NCBI GenBank assembly: GCA_964495085.1
Contig: CAZBUK010000042.1
Span: 1 to 30,582, forward strand
Direction of reading: 5' to 3'
Length of the DNA: 30,582 bases
Origin: CAZBUK01 sp964495085
GTDB taxonomy: Bacteria > Bacteroidota > Ignavibacteria > T3Sed10-11
Shown: positions 18,605 to 26,698 of the stretch, one piece after another
Layout: every line of letters starts with the position of its first letter
How positions within the stretch are numbered: the first letter of the stretch is position 1
Translations under genes and position numbers: made by a program
The notes under the pieces: model-generated
Databases searched by the model: none
What the model saw: the letters and a program-made list of their open reading frames with translations, nothing else
What the model was told of the DNA's origin: nothing

Positions 18605-21580
18605 ATGGCGAACAGAAGTACACTATTCAAAATTGCCATCCTCGTACCACTTCTTCAATTTTCCATACTCATATTTTCGCCTGCACAAAGCGGCAGCATC
18701 AAAGGTGTAATCAGAGATGCAATAACCGAGGAGCCTCTCCCATTTGCAAACGTCACAATTCTCAACACAGGCATGGGAAGCGCCGCCAACCGTGAAGGAG
18801 AATACATTATTCGTAACGCTCCGGCAGGCACATATACGCTTCGCGTTTCATACATCGGGTATAGACTCGAAGAGACGGACGTGATCGTTACGGGCGGGGC
18901 GGAGTTGGCGAAGGATTTCGCACTTATTCCTGTGACTATCGAGAGCGACGTGGTAACCATTACAGCTCAAGCGGAGGGTCAATTTCACGCAATTAATGAA
19001 CAGCTTTCCGCGATGTCGATTAAGAGCGTTGTCTCATCGGCGAGGATTCAGGAATTACCTGATGCGAATGCGGCAGAATCGGTAAGCAGGCTACCCGGTG
19101 TCTCGCTCATAAGAACGGGCGGCGAAGGTTCGCAGGTCGTTATACGCGGTCTCTCACCGCAGTATAACCGGGTTACTATCGACGGTGTGGAGCTTCCTGC
19201 AAATATTACTTCAACTGATCCGAATGCCCACAGAACTCAATTCGGGGCTAATGATCAACTTTCACTCTCGGGCGACAGGGCGACCGACCTGAGTATGATC
19301 TCCTCAAACATGTTGGGCGGCATCGAAGTAATTAAGGCGATTACTTCGGACATGGACGCTACCGTGTTCGGCGGCGTTGTGAATTTTACTATGAGGAAGG
19401 CGTCTAGATCCGAGTTTTCGATGCCTAGATTTGAGGTGCTTACTCAGGGCTCTCACAATAATTTAAAGGACACATATAACGACTATAAAGCCGTAGCATC
19501 ATATGAGCAGCGTTTCCGGAATAATAGTCTCGGCGTTTTCCTGCAGGGGTCTGCGGAGGCTAAAAATCTCAGCGCGCAGGAATTTGGCGCCAGTTATCAT
19601 TTTGACGGCAGATTGTTTCTCACCGACGAAGGCGATCCTGATTTCCGATCGATGCGTCTCACCGATGTCGTAAGGGACCGCGAACGGTATAACGCTACAT
19701 TTGTGACCGATTATCTTCATACTACCGGCAGCATAGGGTTAATGAATTTCTTCAGCCGGAGCGATACCAGAACTATTTCCAGAAATGAATCGTATCATCT
19801 CAGTAACAATGAAATGTTTTATTCGGCAAACAATGCGAATAATACTTTAGACGTTTATAGCAACCTTTTGAGCATTCAACAAGCGCTGGGTCGGTTTCAC
19901 ATTGACGCCAGGTTTTCTCATTCTTACTCGTTGAGTCATAACCCCGAGGATGTAAATTTTAATTTCTGGCAGCGGGGAGCGGGATTTGCAGGGAAGCAAT
20001 CCGCCCTTAGATATGTCCATCCGACTGTGGTGGCAAATAACGTTGTCCGCGATCCTGAAACCGCCGTTTTCTTCGACATCTCTAATATCGGAAACAGGTC
20101 GGAAGACAGAACATTCAATAACTTTATCGATTTGTACACCAATGTAAGGATTTCGGACCTTCTTTCAAGCGTGGTTAAGGTCGGGGGAGCGCTTCAATAC
20201 CGGAATCGTTCATATGATTACAACCAGGCAAGCGGTTCTGTATTTTATGACGACGGTGGGGAAGTTGCACAGACAATATTACGGGAATTCCCTCAATTCG
20301 GTACCAGTATAACATTTACAGACTTTATCGACCCCAACTACGGTTATGGAACTTTTCTGAATGGGGACTATACACTCGGCCCTCCGCTTGACATCGATCT
20401 GATGCTGAGAGTAATAGAGATTGCCAAGAGAAATCCCGCTAGAGGAGAACATAGCGGATACAAGCCGCAGAACTTGGCTTCGACACTGTATGATTATTCG
20501 GGGAACGAGACGAGGAGCGCAGCTTATGCAATGGTGACGTTAAATATCGGACAGATGTTCACTATTTTGCCGGGCGTACGCTTTCAAAATATTACCACCA
20601 CCTATTCAGGGATCAGAGGGGAGGCGCTTCCCGGCGGTAATATTGTATTCACTGAAGCGGAAGAAACTCAATCGCATGGTTATCTTCTGCCAAACCTTCA
20701 TTTTAAATTCAAACCGTTGCATTGGTTCCAGTTCCATTTTGCGTATACAAACACCTTAAATTATCCCGACTATAATACGATCATTCCGCGATTCCATATC
20801 GGAACCAATTTTGTTTTATATAACAACTACCGATTAAAACCGGCTACCTCGGAGAATTTCGATGCGGTGCTTGCCTTCTTTTCAAACGAATTAGGATTAT
20901 TTACCATAGGTGGTTTCAAGAAACAAATTAAGGATTTGATATTCCCGTCGCGATCGTTTCGCTCGGAGTTTAGCGAGTTTCCCGAATTGCATGAGCGACT
21001 TGAAGGCAGAAGCCAGGTATTCAGATTTCAGACGTACATTAATAATCCTCATGTGATCGATATATGGGGAATAGAAACCGAATGGCAGACTAATTTCTGG
21101 TACCTGCCGGGAGTTCTGTCGGGTCTGGTACTCAATTTTAATTATACCCACATATTCTCGGAAGCACAATACCCGCGAACGTTTGTGCATACATACCTTG
21201 ATACTGTTAGATGGGTGCAGGTGGTTGAGTATATCGACACCTTGTATGTATCCCGTATGTTGAATCAACCCAATGACGTCGTTAATCTTGCTATCGGATA
21301 CGATTATAAGAAATTTTCTGCCCGGCTTAGTATGCTTTACAAGGACAATATTTTTAAAAATCCGGACTTCTGGGCTCAGAATAGAGTTCATTCTACTGTC
21401 TATAGACGATGGGACCTCTTAGTGAGGCAGACGCTTCCCTGGTATAACATCCAGGTCCATTTCGCGCTCAATAACATTACCGGAGAGAACGATACCGACA
21501 TCAATCAGAAAAACGGCTTTCCTATGTGGCAGCAGCGGTATGGAATGACCGCCGATGTAGGGATTCGTGTCCGCTTTTGA
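18605..21580 (+). CDS. TonB-dependent outer-membrane receptor with carboxypeptidase-regulatory-like domain
   Basis: A 991-residue outer-membrane transporter. A signal peptide (residues 1-28, ending SPAQS) is followed by a CarboxypepD-regulatory-like domain (about 30-115: GSIKGVIRDAITEEPLPFANV ... GTYTLRVSYIGY). Next come a TonB plug (about 140-280: IQELPDANAAESVSRLPGVSL, VIRGLSPQYNRVTIDGVELP) and a beta-barrel to the terminal aromatic residue (GIRVRF). Such receptors import oligosaccharides using TonB energy. GGAGGA gives a strong ribosome-binding site. No SusD-type lipoprotein follows; the next gene is a beta-helix protein with a sorting domain. Third codon positions look more AT-rich than in the hydrolase genes. 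The ligand is presumably the glycan fragment processed by this locus, from context only. Confidence 0.92.
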   Translation: MANRSTLFKIAILVPLLQFSILIFSPAQSGSIKGVIRDAITEEPLPFANVTILNTGMGSAANREGEYIIRNAPAGTYTLRVSYIGYRLEETDVIVTGGAELAKDFALIPVTIESDVVTITAQAEGQFHAINEQLSAMSIKSVVSSARIQELPDANAAESVSRLPGVSLIRTGGEGSQVVIRGLSPQYNRVTIDGVELPANITSTDPNAHRTQFGANDQLSLSGDRATDLSMISSNMLGGIEVIKAITSDMDATVFGGVVNFTMRKASRSEFSMPRFEVLTQGSHNNLKDTYNDYKAVASYEQRFRNNSLGVFLQGSAEAKNLSAQEFGASYHFDGRLFLTDEGDPDFRSMRLTDVVRDRERYNATFVTDYLHTTGSIGLMNFFSRSDTRTISRNESYHLSNNEMFYSANNANNTLDVYSNLLSIQQALGRFHIDARFSHSYSLSHNPEDVNFNFWQRGAGFAGKQSALRYVHPTVVANNVVRDPETAVFFDISNIGNRSEDRTFNNFIDLYTNVRISDLLSSVVKVGGALQYRNRSYDYNQASGSVFYDDGGEVAQTILREFPQFGTSITFTDFIDPNYGYGTFLNGDYTLGPPLDIDLMLRVIEIAKRNPARGEHSGYKPQNLASTLYDYSGNETRSAAYAMVTLNIGQMFTILPGVRFQNITTTYSGIRGEALPGGNIVFTEAEETQSHGYLLPNLHFKFKPLHWFQFHFAYTNTLNYPDYNTIIPRFHIGTNFVLYNNYRLKPATSENFDAVLAFFSNELGLFTIGGFKKQIKDLIFPSRSFRSEFSEFPELHERLEGRSQVFRFQTYINNPHVIDIWGIETEWQTNFWYLPGVLSGLVLNFNYTHIFSEAQYPRTFVHTYLDTVRWVQVVEYIDTLYVSRMLNQPNDVVNLAIGYDYKKFSARLSMLYKDNIFKNPDFWAQNRVHSTVYRRWDLLVRQTLPWYNIQVHFALNNITGENDTDINQKNGFPMWQQRYGMTADVGIRVRF

Positions 21581-21587
21581 GGCTCCC

Positions 21588-21600
21588 GGTGGCGCCCACC
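21588..21600 (+). other. Small hairpin after the receptor gene
   Basis: GGTGG-CGC-CCACC directly follows the TonB receptor stop with no T-tract after it. It may be an attenuator or RNA-processing/stability hairpin that sets the ratio of receptor to the downstream gene. The symmetry is short and could be chance. Confidence 0.25.
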
Positions 21601-21701
21601 ATCCGGCATGAAACGTAAACAGACAAACGGAATATACCGGTTCACTCTACTTTAACACCTAACTAACATCCATATACATTAACTCTATAAGGAACAAACC
21701 T

Positions 21702-23477
21702 ATGAAGAAGCGTACGATTTTTACTGCGCTGGCATTGGTTCTAATGATGGGAGTTTTTATCGGGCAAGCATCGGCTCAGTCGACGACTGATACGGTCTAT
21801 ATTCCGGCAGCCCAATCGCTGCAGATCAGTGATATCATTAATGCCGATACAGCCGTCACCGAGTTTCGTGTGTACGTATTGGATCGGGGGGCGGTCTATT
21901 TTGTCGAACGTGCATTTCAAATCAATAGCTCCTGTAAGTTTATGGCTACGGGTAATGAGAATGCACGACCGCCGGTTATTGCTCCCGCAATCAGGGCCGA
22001 CGACTCATCTGAAGAATGGGCCTTTCAACTCAATGCAGAAGGGATAAGTGTTGAATTGAACGATCTATATATACTTTGGATACGCTCCGACGGAAATTCG
22101 CCCGGCTGGACTCGGGGTATGCACATAGGAGCTGACAATATATCCGTCAAAGTAAGAAGAGTGGTTTTTGATGGCTTTACCGAGGTTGCTATTCGTGTCG
22201 ATGGAGCACAGTTTACGAATGTGAATGTACAGGATTCCCATTTCAGAAACCTGATCCATTCATCGTCGTTTTTCGGCGGGCAGGCGTTCCTCCAACACGC
22301 CCCGAATTATTCTGACACGACGATTTTCATCAATAACACCTTCTTCGGCGTCAACGCGTATATTTTCGATGTTCGCGGACTTGGCGGGCATAATGTATTT
22401 GAGCATAATACCGTGGTTTACGGAGTAGTAAATCCGCTGCTCATACGACAAGCAGATGGTCTATACATCAGAAATAATCTCTTTTACGCATCGCATGCGT
22501 ATGGAGGTGATCCGCGGTGGATGGGAAGCTTGTTCCCTTACCCCGATTCTTCGGCGTCAGGTATATATAAGATCAGGAAAGGCGGCGACGTATGGAGAGG
22601 CGTCCCTCCGGCGGCTGGTCCTGAGGCATTTAACAATGAATCTCTAGGACGCGTATTTGATCCGGCACAATGGACGCATCAGGCAGAGAACAATGTCTAT
22701 CATTTCCCGGAAGCATTGATGCAATACTATGACAACTATAACGATACGGTTACCGTGGCGGATAGCATAACGACCTTTAGCGGTCCACGGCTCTTATTGA
22801 CCCGAAAGCTCGCTAATCCCGCCTGGATAGGTCCGTACAGTCAATCCGTGCTTGACACAGTTACGAATCCCGCTGAACCCCTCTATTCTCCTAATGTAAA
22901 ACATGTAAACAATATTGATGCGGATCCGGGATTTTCAGATCAGGGTGTTTTGGGTCATATTGATGAGTTGATCGCCTATATAAATAAGATCGTCAACGAC
23001 TCATTCGACGAACCGTGGTACTACGAGATGAATTTCCCGCCCGCATGGCCGCTGCCCGAAAATTTAGCATATACCAATGCGGCGCTGCTTAATGCGGGTA
23101 CGGACGGCTTTGCAGTGGGCGACCTGAACTGGTTCCCCGATCAGAAAGCCCAGTGGATTCTGACGAGCGTGAAGAATAATAATCCCGGCCTGATTCCCGA
23201 AACATTCTCGCTTTCAGATGCGTATCCGAATCCGTTCAACCCGATGACGAACATCGACTTCAAAATCGCCCAGTCTGCGGTCGTGAAGATCGTTGTCTAC
23301 AACATCCTCGGACAGCAGATCAAAGTGCTGCTGAACGACGAATTGACACCGGGAAGCTACACCGTTACATGGAACGGCACCAACGATGCAGGCGGTCATA
23401 TCCCGAGCGGCGTATACTTCTACCGTCTTGAGACCGACTCATTCAGCCAGTCCAAGAAAGTCATTCTCCTGAAGTAA
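21702..23477 (+). CDS. Surface beta-helix protein with type-IX-like C-terminal sorting domain
   Basis: A 591-residue exported protein. A signal peptide ends at ASAQS (about 27). Residues about 40-300 look like a right-handed parallel beta-helix (repeated short strands such as VKVRRVVFDGFTEVAIRVDGA, NTFFGVNAYIFDVRG, HNTVVYGVVNPLLIRQADGLYIRNNLFY). A middle region with many aromatics follows (about 300-500). Residues about 505-591 form a type A C-terminal sorting domain (YPNPFNPMTNIDF ... IPSGVYFYRLETDSF ... KKVILLK) for type IX secretion. AAGGAA lies seven bases before the ATG. It follows the TonB receptor by 121 bases. No catalytic motif is recognised, so it may be a surface glycan-binding partner of the receptor or a lyase/hydrolase of unknown family. 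Codon use changes sharply at the sorting domain. Confidence 0.85.
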   Translation: MKKRTIFTALALVLMMGVFIGQASAQSTTDTVYIPAAQSLQISDIINADTAVTEFRVYVLDRGAVYFVERAFQINSSCKFMATGNENARPPVIAPAIRADDSSEEWAFQLNAEGISVELNDLYILWIRSDGNSPGWTRGMHIGADNISVKVRRVVFDGFTEVAIRVDGAQFTNVNVQDSHFRNLIHSSSFFGGQAFLQHAPNYSDTTIFINNTFFGVNAYIFDVRGLGGHNVFEHNTVVYGVVNPLLIRQADGLYIRNNLFYASHAYGGDPRWMGSLFPYPDSSASGIYKIRKGGDVWRGVPPAAGPEAFNNESLGRVFDPAQWTHQAENNVYHFPEALMQYYDNYNDTVTVADSITTFSGPRLLLTRKLANPAWIGPYSQSVLDTVTNPAEPLYSPNVKHVNNIDADPGFSDQGVLGHIDELIAYINKIVNDSFDEPWYYEMNFPPAWPLPENLAYTNAALLNAGTDGFAVGDLNWFPDQKAQWILTSVKNNNPGLIPETFSLSDAYPNPFNPMTNIDFKIAQSAVVKIVVYNILGQQIKVLLNDELTPGSYTVTWNGTNDAGGHIPSGVYFYRLETDSFSQSKKVILLK

Positions 23478-23500
23478 TATTCAATGCTGTACAGGTAATT

Positions 23501-23577
23501 GGCGCGCCGTCGCCGGTAGTTAAGTTCCCCTTTACGACTACCGGCGGCGGCGTGCCGCTGTTTAAGGAATTATTTTT
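23501..23577 (+). terminator. Strong rho-independent-type terminator
   Basis: A 20-bp stem (23501-23520 with 23537-23556, only two G-U pairs) encloses a 16-base loop and lies 23 bases after the sorting-domain gene. A T-rich stretch (ATTATTTTT, 23569-23577) follows a few bases downstream rather than immediately. It should end the receptor/beta-helix transcript and separate it from the fucosidase group. The spaced T-tract means an RNA-stabilising role is also possible. Confidence 0.75.
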
Positions 23578-23732
23578 CCGGTGACCATCGATTATATCGT
23601 GGTGCTCCGTAAATCTTCGATATTGCCCATCAGAAATATTTCCGGTGAGCATTTTTTCTCCGGAACGTTTTTAAATCAGCAGCTCGCTGTATAACTCGCG
23701 GTGCAATCCTCCGAACTCCCCGGGAAAATTCG

Positions 23733-25028
23733 ATGAGAAGTCCAGTTTTCTCCCTGATACTAACCATCCTGACTTCAATTTCCGTCGTCGCCCAATCCGA
23801 ATACGTTCCGGATCCCCGCAATCTGCAAAGCCGCGAATGGTTTCGTGACTCGAAATTCGGGATGTTCATTCACTGGGGTGTCTATAGCGTTCTCGGCGAC
23901 GGAGAATGGGTGATGCATAACAGGCAACTCGATAAGCAGACGTACGAACACCTTGCCCCTTTCTTTAACCCCGTCGGATTTGATCCGGAGGCATGGGTCT
24001 CGCTCGCCAGAACCGCTGGCATGAAATACATTACGTTTACCGCCCGCCACCACGACGGGTTTTCGATGTTCGACACAAAGCAGAGCGACTGGAACATCGT
24101 CGAACGTACGCCCTATGGAAAGGATATCGTGAAAATGCTCGCGGATGAATGCCGCCGTCAGGGAATAAAATTATTTCTCTACTACTCACATCTCGATTGG
24201 TATCACGACGACTATTACCCGCGCGGATCGACCGGTCAATTTTCCGGACGCCGGGAGGGAGGGGACTGGCCTGCGTATATGGATTTCATCAACGCGCAGC
24301 TTACCGAACTCCTTACCGACTACGGTGATATTGCGGGCATCTGGTTCGACGGCATGTGGGATAAAAGAGAAGCGGATTGGAATCTGACCGGGACGTACGA
24401 ACTCATTCATTCGCTGCAGCCGCAAAGCATCATCGGCAACAACCATCACGCAAATCCGAACGACGGCGAGGATTTTCAGATGTTCGAGAAAGACCTGCCC
24501 GGACAGAACCGGACCGGCTACCGGACCGACACTGAGGTAAGCGGTCTGCCTCTCGAGACCTGCGAAACGATAAATAATTCCTGGGGCTTCAATTTCGCCG
24601 ATAAAAATTTTAAGGGTCCGGGAGAGCTCATTCATTATCTCGTCACCGCTGCCGGAGTCGGCGGCAACTTCCTTCTCAATGTCGGTCCGATGCCCGGCGG
24701 GAGCATTCAACCCGAGTTCGTCTCCATACTGAAGGACATTGGCGCCTGGATGGAGAAAAACGGCGAGACGATCTACGGGACCCGCGGCGGACCTATACCG
24801 CCGCAGTCCTGGGGAGTCTCGACCCGTAAAAATGGAAAGGTCTTCATTCATAATCTGAGCGGAGAAACCAGTCTCTCCATACCCGATTTCGGAACGCTCG
24901 TCAGGAATGTCTATCTGTTCTCCGGCGGTGAATCACTCGATTTTACCAGGGATACATCCGGCATGACGGTGGATATACCGCCCGATAAAATCGATCCGAT
25001 AGATACCATCGTCGTTCTGGAGTATTAG
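23733..25028 (+). CDS. GH29 alpha-L-fucosidase, exported
   Basis: A 431-residue retaining alpha-L-fucosidase with signal peptide (MRSPVFSLILTILTSISVVAQS). The family GH29 barrel is clear: FGMFIHWGVYSVLGDGEW, MKYITFTARHHDGFSMFDTK, DWNIVERTPYGKDIV, and the nucleophile Asp206 in GIWFDGMWD, then LETCETINNSWGF and GNFLLNVGPMPGG. A short C-terminal beta-domain ends the protein, and length is normal. The set of motifs resembles the broader-specificity GH29 subfamily more than its neighbour does, but linkage cannot be fixed by eye. GGGAAAA precedes the ATG at acceptable spacing. It begins the third group of genes, after a strong terminator, so it should have its own promoter in 23578-23732, which I could not identify. 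Confidence 0.92.
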   Translation: MRSPVFSLILTILTSISVVAQSEYVPDPRNLQSREWFRDSKFGMFIHWGVYSVLGDGEWVMHNRQLDKQTYEHLAPFFNPVGFDPEAWVSLARTAGMKYITFTARHHDGFSMFDTKQSDWNIVERTPYGKDIVKMLADECRRQGIKLFLYYSHLDWYHDDYYPRGSTGQFSGRREGGDWPAYMDFINAQLTELLTDYGDIAGIWFDGMWDKREADWNLTGTYELIHSLQPQSIIGNNHHANPNDGEDFQMFEKDLPGQNRTGYRTDTEVSGLPLETCETINNSWGFNFADKNFKGPGELIHYLVTAAGVGGNFLLNVGPMPGGSIQPEFVSILKDIGAWMEKNGETIYGTRGGPIPPQSWGVSTRKNGKVFIHNLSGETSLSIPDFGTLVRNVYLFSGGESLDFTRDTSGMTVDIPPDKIDPIDTIVVLEY

Positions 25029-25056
25029 TTCGTCCTCGCTGAATAGGATTTATTCA

Positions 25057-25064
25057 CAAATTTG
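25057..25064 (+). promoter_or_regulatory. Possible -7 element before second fucosidase
   Basis: CAAATTTG is one mismatch from TAnnTTTG and lies about 107 bases before the lipoprotein fucosidase gene. It is listed because similar strings precede other transcription units here. No partner -33 element is evident. Confidence 0.2.
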
Positions 25065-25170
25065 AGTTAAATTGACGCCTGTCGAGACTAAGTGACAATT
25101 ACAGTATTCTCGTGAACAGGAATAGCAGCAATCCGAAGTATAGTATACATAGACACAGAATGATATTACC

Positions 25171-26637
25171 ATGAAATCAATTGTTTACTTGATTTTATTG
25201 CTCACCGTATTATGGACAGGCTGCTCGCCGCAGCCTCCGGATCCTCCGCCTGTTCATCCCATTCCATCCGGCCGCCAACTCGAGTGGCACACATGGGAGT
25301 ATTACGGATTTATCCATTTCGGGATCAACACGTTTACCGGTAAGGAATGGGGTTACGGCGACGAGTCGCCGGCGCTCTTCAACCCGGGCAATCTCGATGC
25401 CGACAGGGTTGTACGTCTCTTTCGCGATGCAGGCATGCGTGCGGTGATTCTGACGGCGAAACACCATGACGGATTTGCCCTCTGGCCCTCGAAATTCACG
25501 GAGTATACGGTGGCGAACAGTCCGTGGAAAAACGGCGCAGGAGACGTAGTCGGAGAATTTGCAGAGGCGTGCAGGCGATACAATCTCAAATTCGGGATAT
25601 ATCTCTCGCCTTGGGATCGCAACCATCCCGCCTACGGCCGGCCGGAGTACGTCCGCTACTACCGCGATCAACTGACGGAACTATTGACGGAATACGGCGA
25701 GATCTCGGATGTGTGGCTCGACGGCGCCAACGGCGGCGACGGATATTACGGAGGCGCCCGGGAAACGAGAATCATCGATAGGAGCAGCTATTACGAATGG
25801 GACGATACGTGGGAGATGGTTCGGGACCTGCAGCCGAATGCGGTTATCTTCAGCGACGTTGGTCCGGATATCCGGTGGGTCGGGAACGAGGAAGGATATG
25901 CCGGCGAAACCAATTGGGCAATGTATTCGCCCGTCGCTCCCGATGGGGGAATACCGGCGCCGGGTAACACGCGGTATCTCGACGGAATCGAAGGGCATCG
26001 CGACGGGAAGCAATGGATACCCGCCGAGGCCGACGTCTCCATACGTCCGGGCTGGTTCTATCACGAAGCTGAAGATTCCCTCGTAAAATCGCCCGAGGAA
26101 CTTCTCGAACTTTATTTCCGGTCGGTCGGAAGAAATGCCGCACTCCTGTTGAATGTCCCGCTCGACAAGAGAGGACTGGTAGCCGAACCCGACAGCATCT
26201 CCCTCATGGAATTCAAGCGTCTCAGAGACCGGCTCTTCCAAAAGGATTACGCGCTCAATGCCGCCGCAACCGGTTCAAACGTCAGACATGCGCATGCGAT
26301 GTTCTCCGCGCACAATACGACGGACGGCGATTGGAATACCTATTGGGCGACCGAAGATTCGGTGACGGAAGCTTCCCTCACCCTCGAGCTTGCCGATGAA
26401 TCGACATTCGATTGTATGAAGCTGCAGGAATACATCCCCTTCGGCCAACGGGTCGAGTCGTTCTCCGTGGAAGCGTTCATAGACGGCGGATGGGAAAACA
26501 TTTTTTCAGGTACAACCATCGGGTATACCAGGCTTATACGCTTTCCGTCCGTGACCACCGACCGGGTCCGGTTGGTAATACAGAGCCCGAGAGGGGCTCC
26601 GCTTATTTCAACGATCTCCATCTATAGTTCCTCCTGA
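25171..26637 (+). CDS. GH29 alpha-L-fucosidase lipoprotein (alpha-1,3/1,4-type) with F5/8-like domain
   Basis: A 488-residue lipoprotein: MKSIVYLILLLTVLWTGC carries a lipobox with Cys18, so the enzyme is membrane-anchored and possibly surface-exposed. The GH29 barrel (about 35-345) has YGFIHFGINTFTGKEWGYG, LTAKHHDGFALWPSK, nucleophile Asp184 in SDVWLDGANG and the likely acid/base Glu286 in PAEADVSIRPGWFYH. The last motif is typical of the GH29-B subfamily, which acts on branched alpha-1,3/1,4 fucose such as Lewis structures. Residues about 355-488 form an F5/8-type (CBM32-like) domain (TTDGDWNTYWATED ... TTDRVRLVIQSPRGAPLIS). It lies 142 bases after the first fucosidase; the two are divergent in sequence and probably serve different linkages. 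Confidence 0.93.
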   Translation: MKSIVYLILLLTVLWTGCSPQPPDPPPVHPIPSGRQLEWHTWEYYGFIHFGINTFTGKEWGYGDESPALFNPGNLDADRVVRLFRDAGMRAVILTAKHHDGFALWPSKFTEYTVANSPWKNGAGDVVGEFAEACRRYNLKFGIYLSPWDRNHPAYGRPEYVRYYRDQLTELLTEYGEISDVWLDGANGGDGYYGGARETRIIDRSSYYEWDDTWEMVRDLQPNAVIFSDVGPDIRWVGNEEGYAGETNWAMYSPVAPDGGIPAPGNTRYLDGIEGHRDGKQWIPAEADVSIRPGWFYHEAEDSLVKSPEELLELYFRSVGRNAALLLNVPLDKRGLVAEPDSISLMEFKRLRDRLFQKDYALNAAATGSNVRHAHAMFSAHNTTDGDWNTYWATEDSVTEASLTLELADESTFDCMKLQEYIPFGQRVESFSVEAFIDGGWENIFSGTTIGYTRLIRFPSVTTDRVRLVIQSPRGAPLISTISIYSSS

Positions 26638-26657
26638 ATTCCGTATCCAGTTTGATC

Positions 26658-26665
26658 TATATTTG
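26658..26665 (+). promoter_or_regulatory. Possible -7 element before GH2 gene (TATATTTG)
   Basis: Exact match to TAnnTTTG, 34 bases before the GH2 start, which itself lacks a Shine-Dalgarno. A short leader starting near 26671 would fit. No -33 element is clear. Confidence 0.3.
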
Positions 26666-26698
26666 TTAAACCGGAAATAATTCCAGATATCATATAAA

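Noticed and set aside
25041..25055. GAATA-GGATT-TATTC hairpin after the first fucosidase gene as a terminator
   Set aside because: The stem is only five AT-rich pairs and no T-tract follows, so it is unlikely to terminate transcription.
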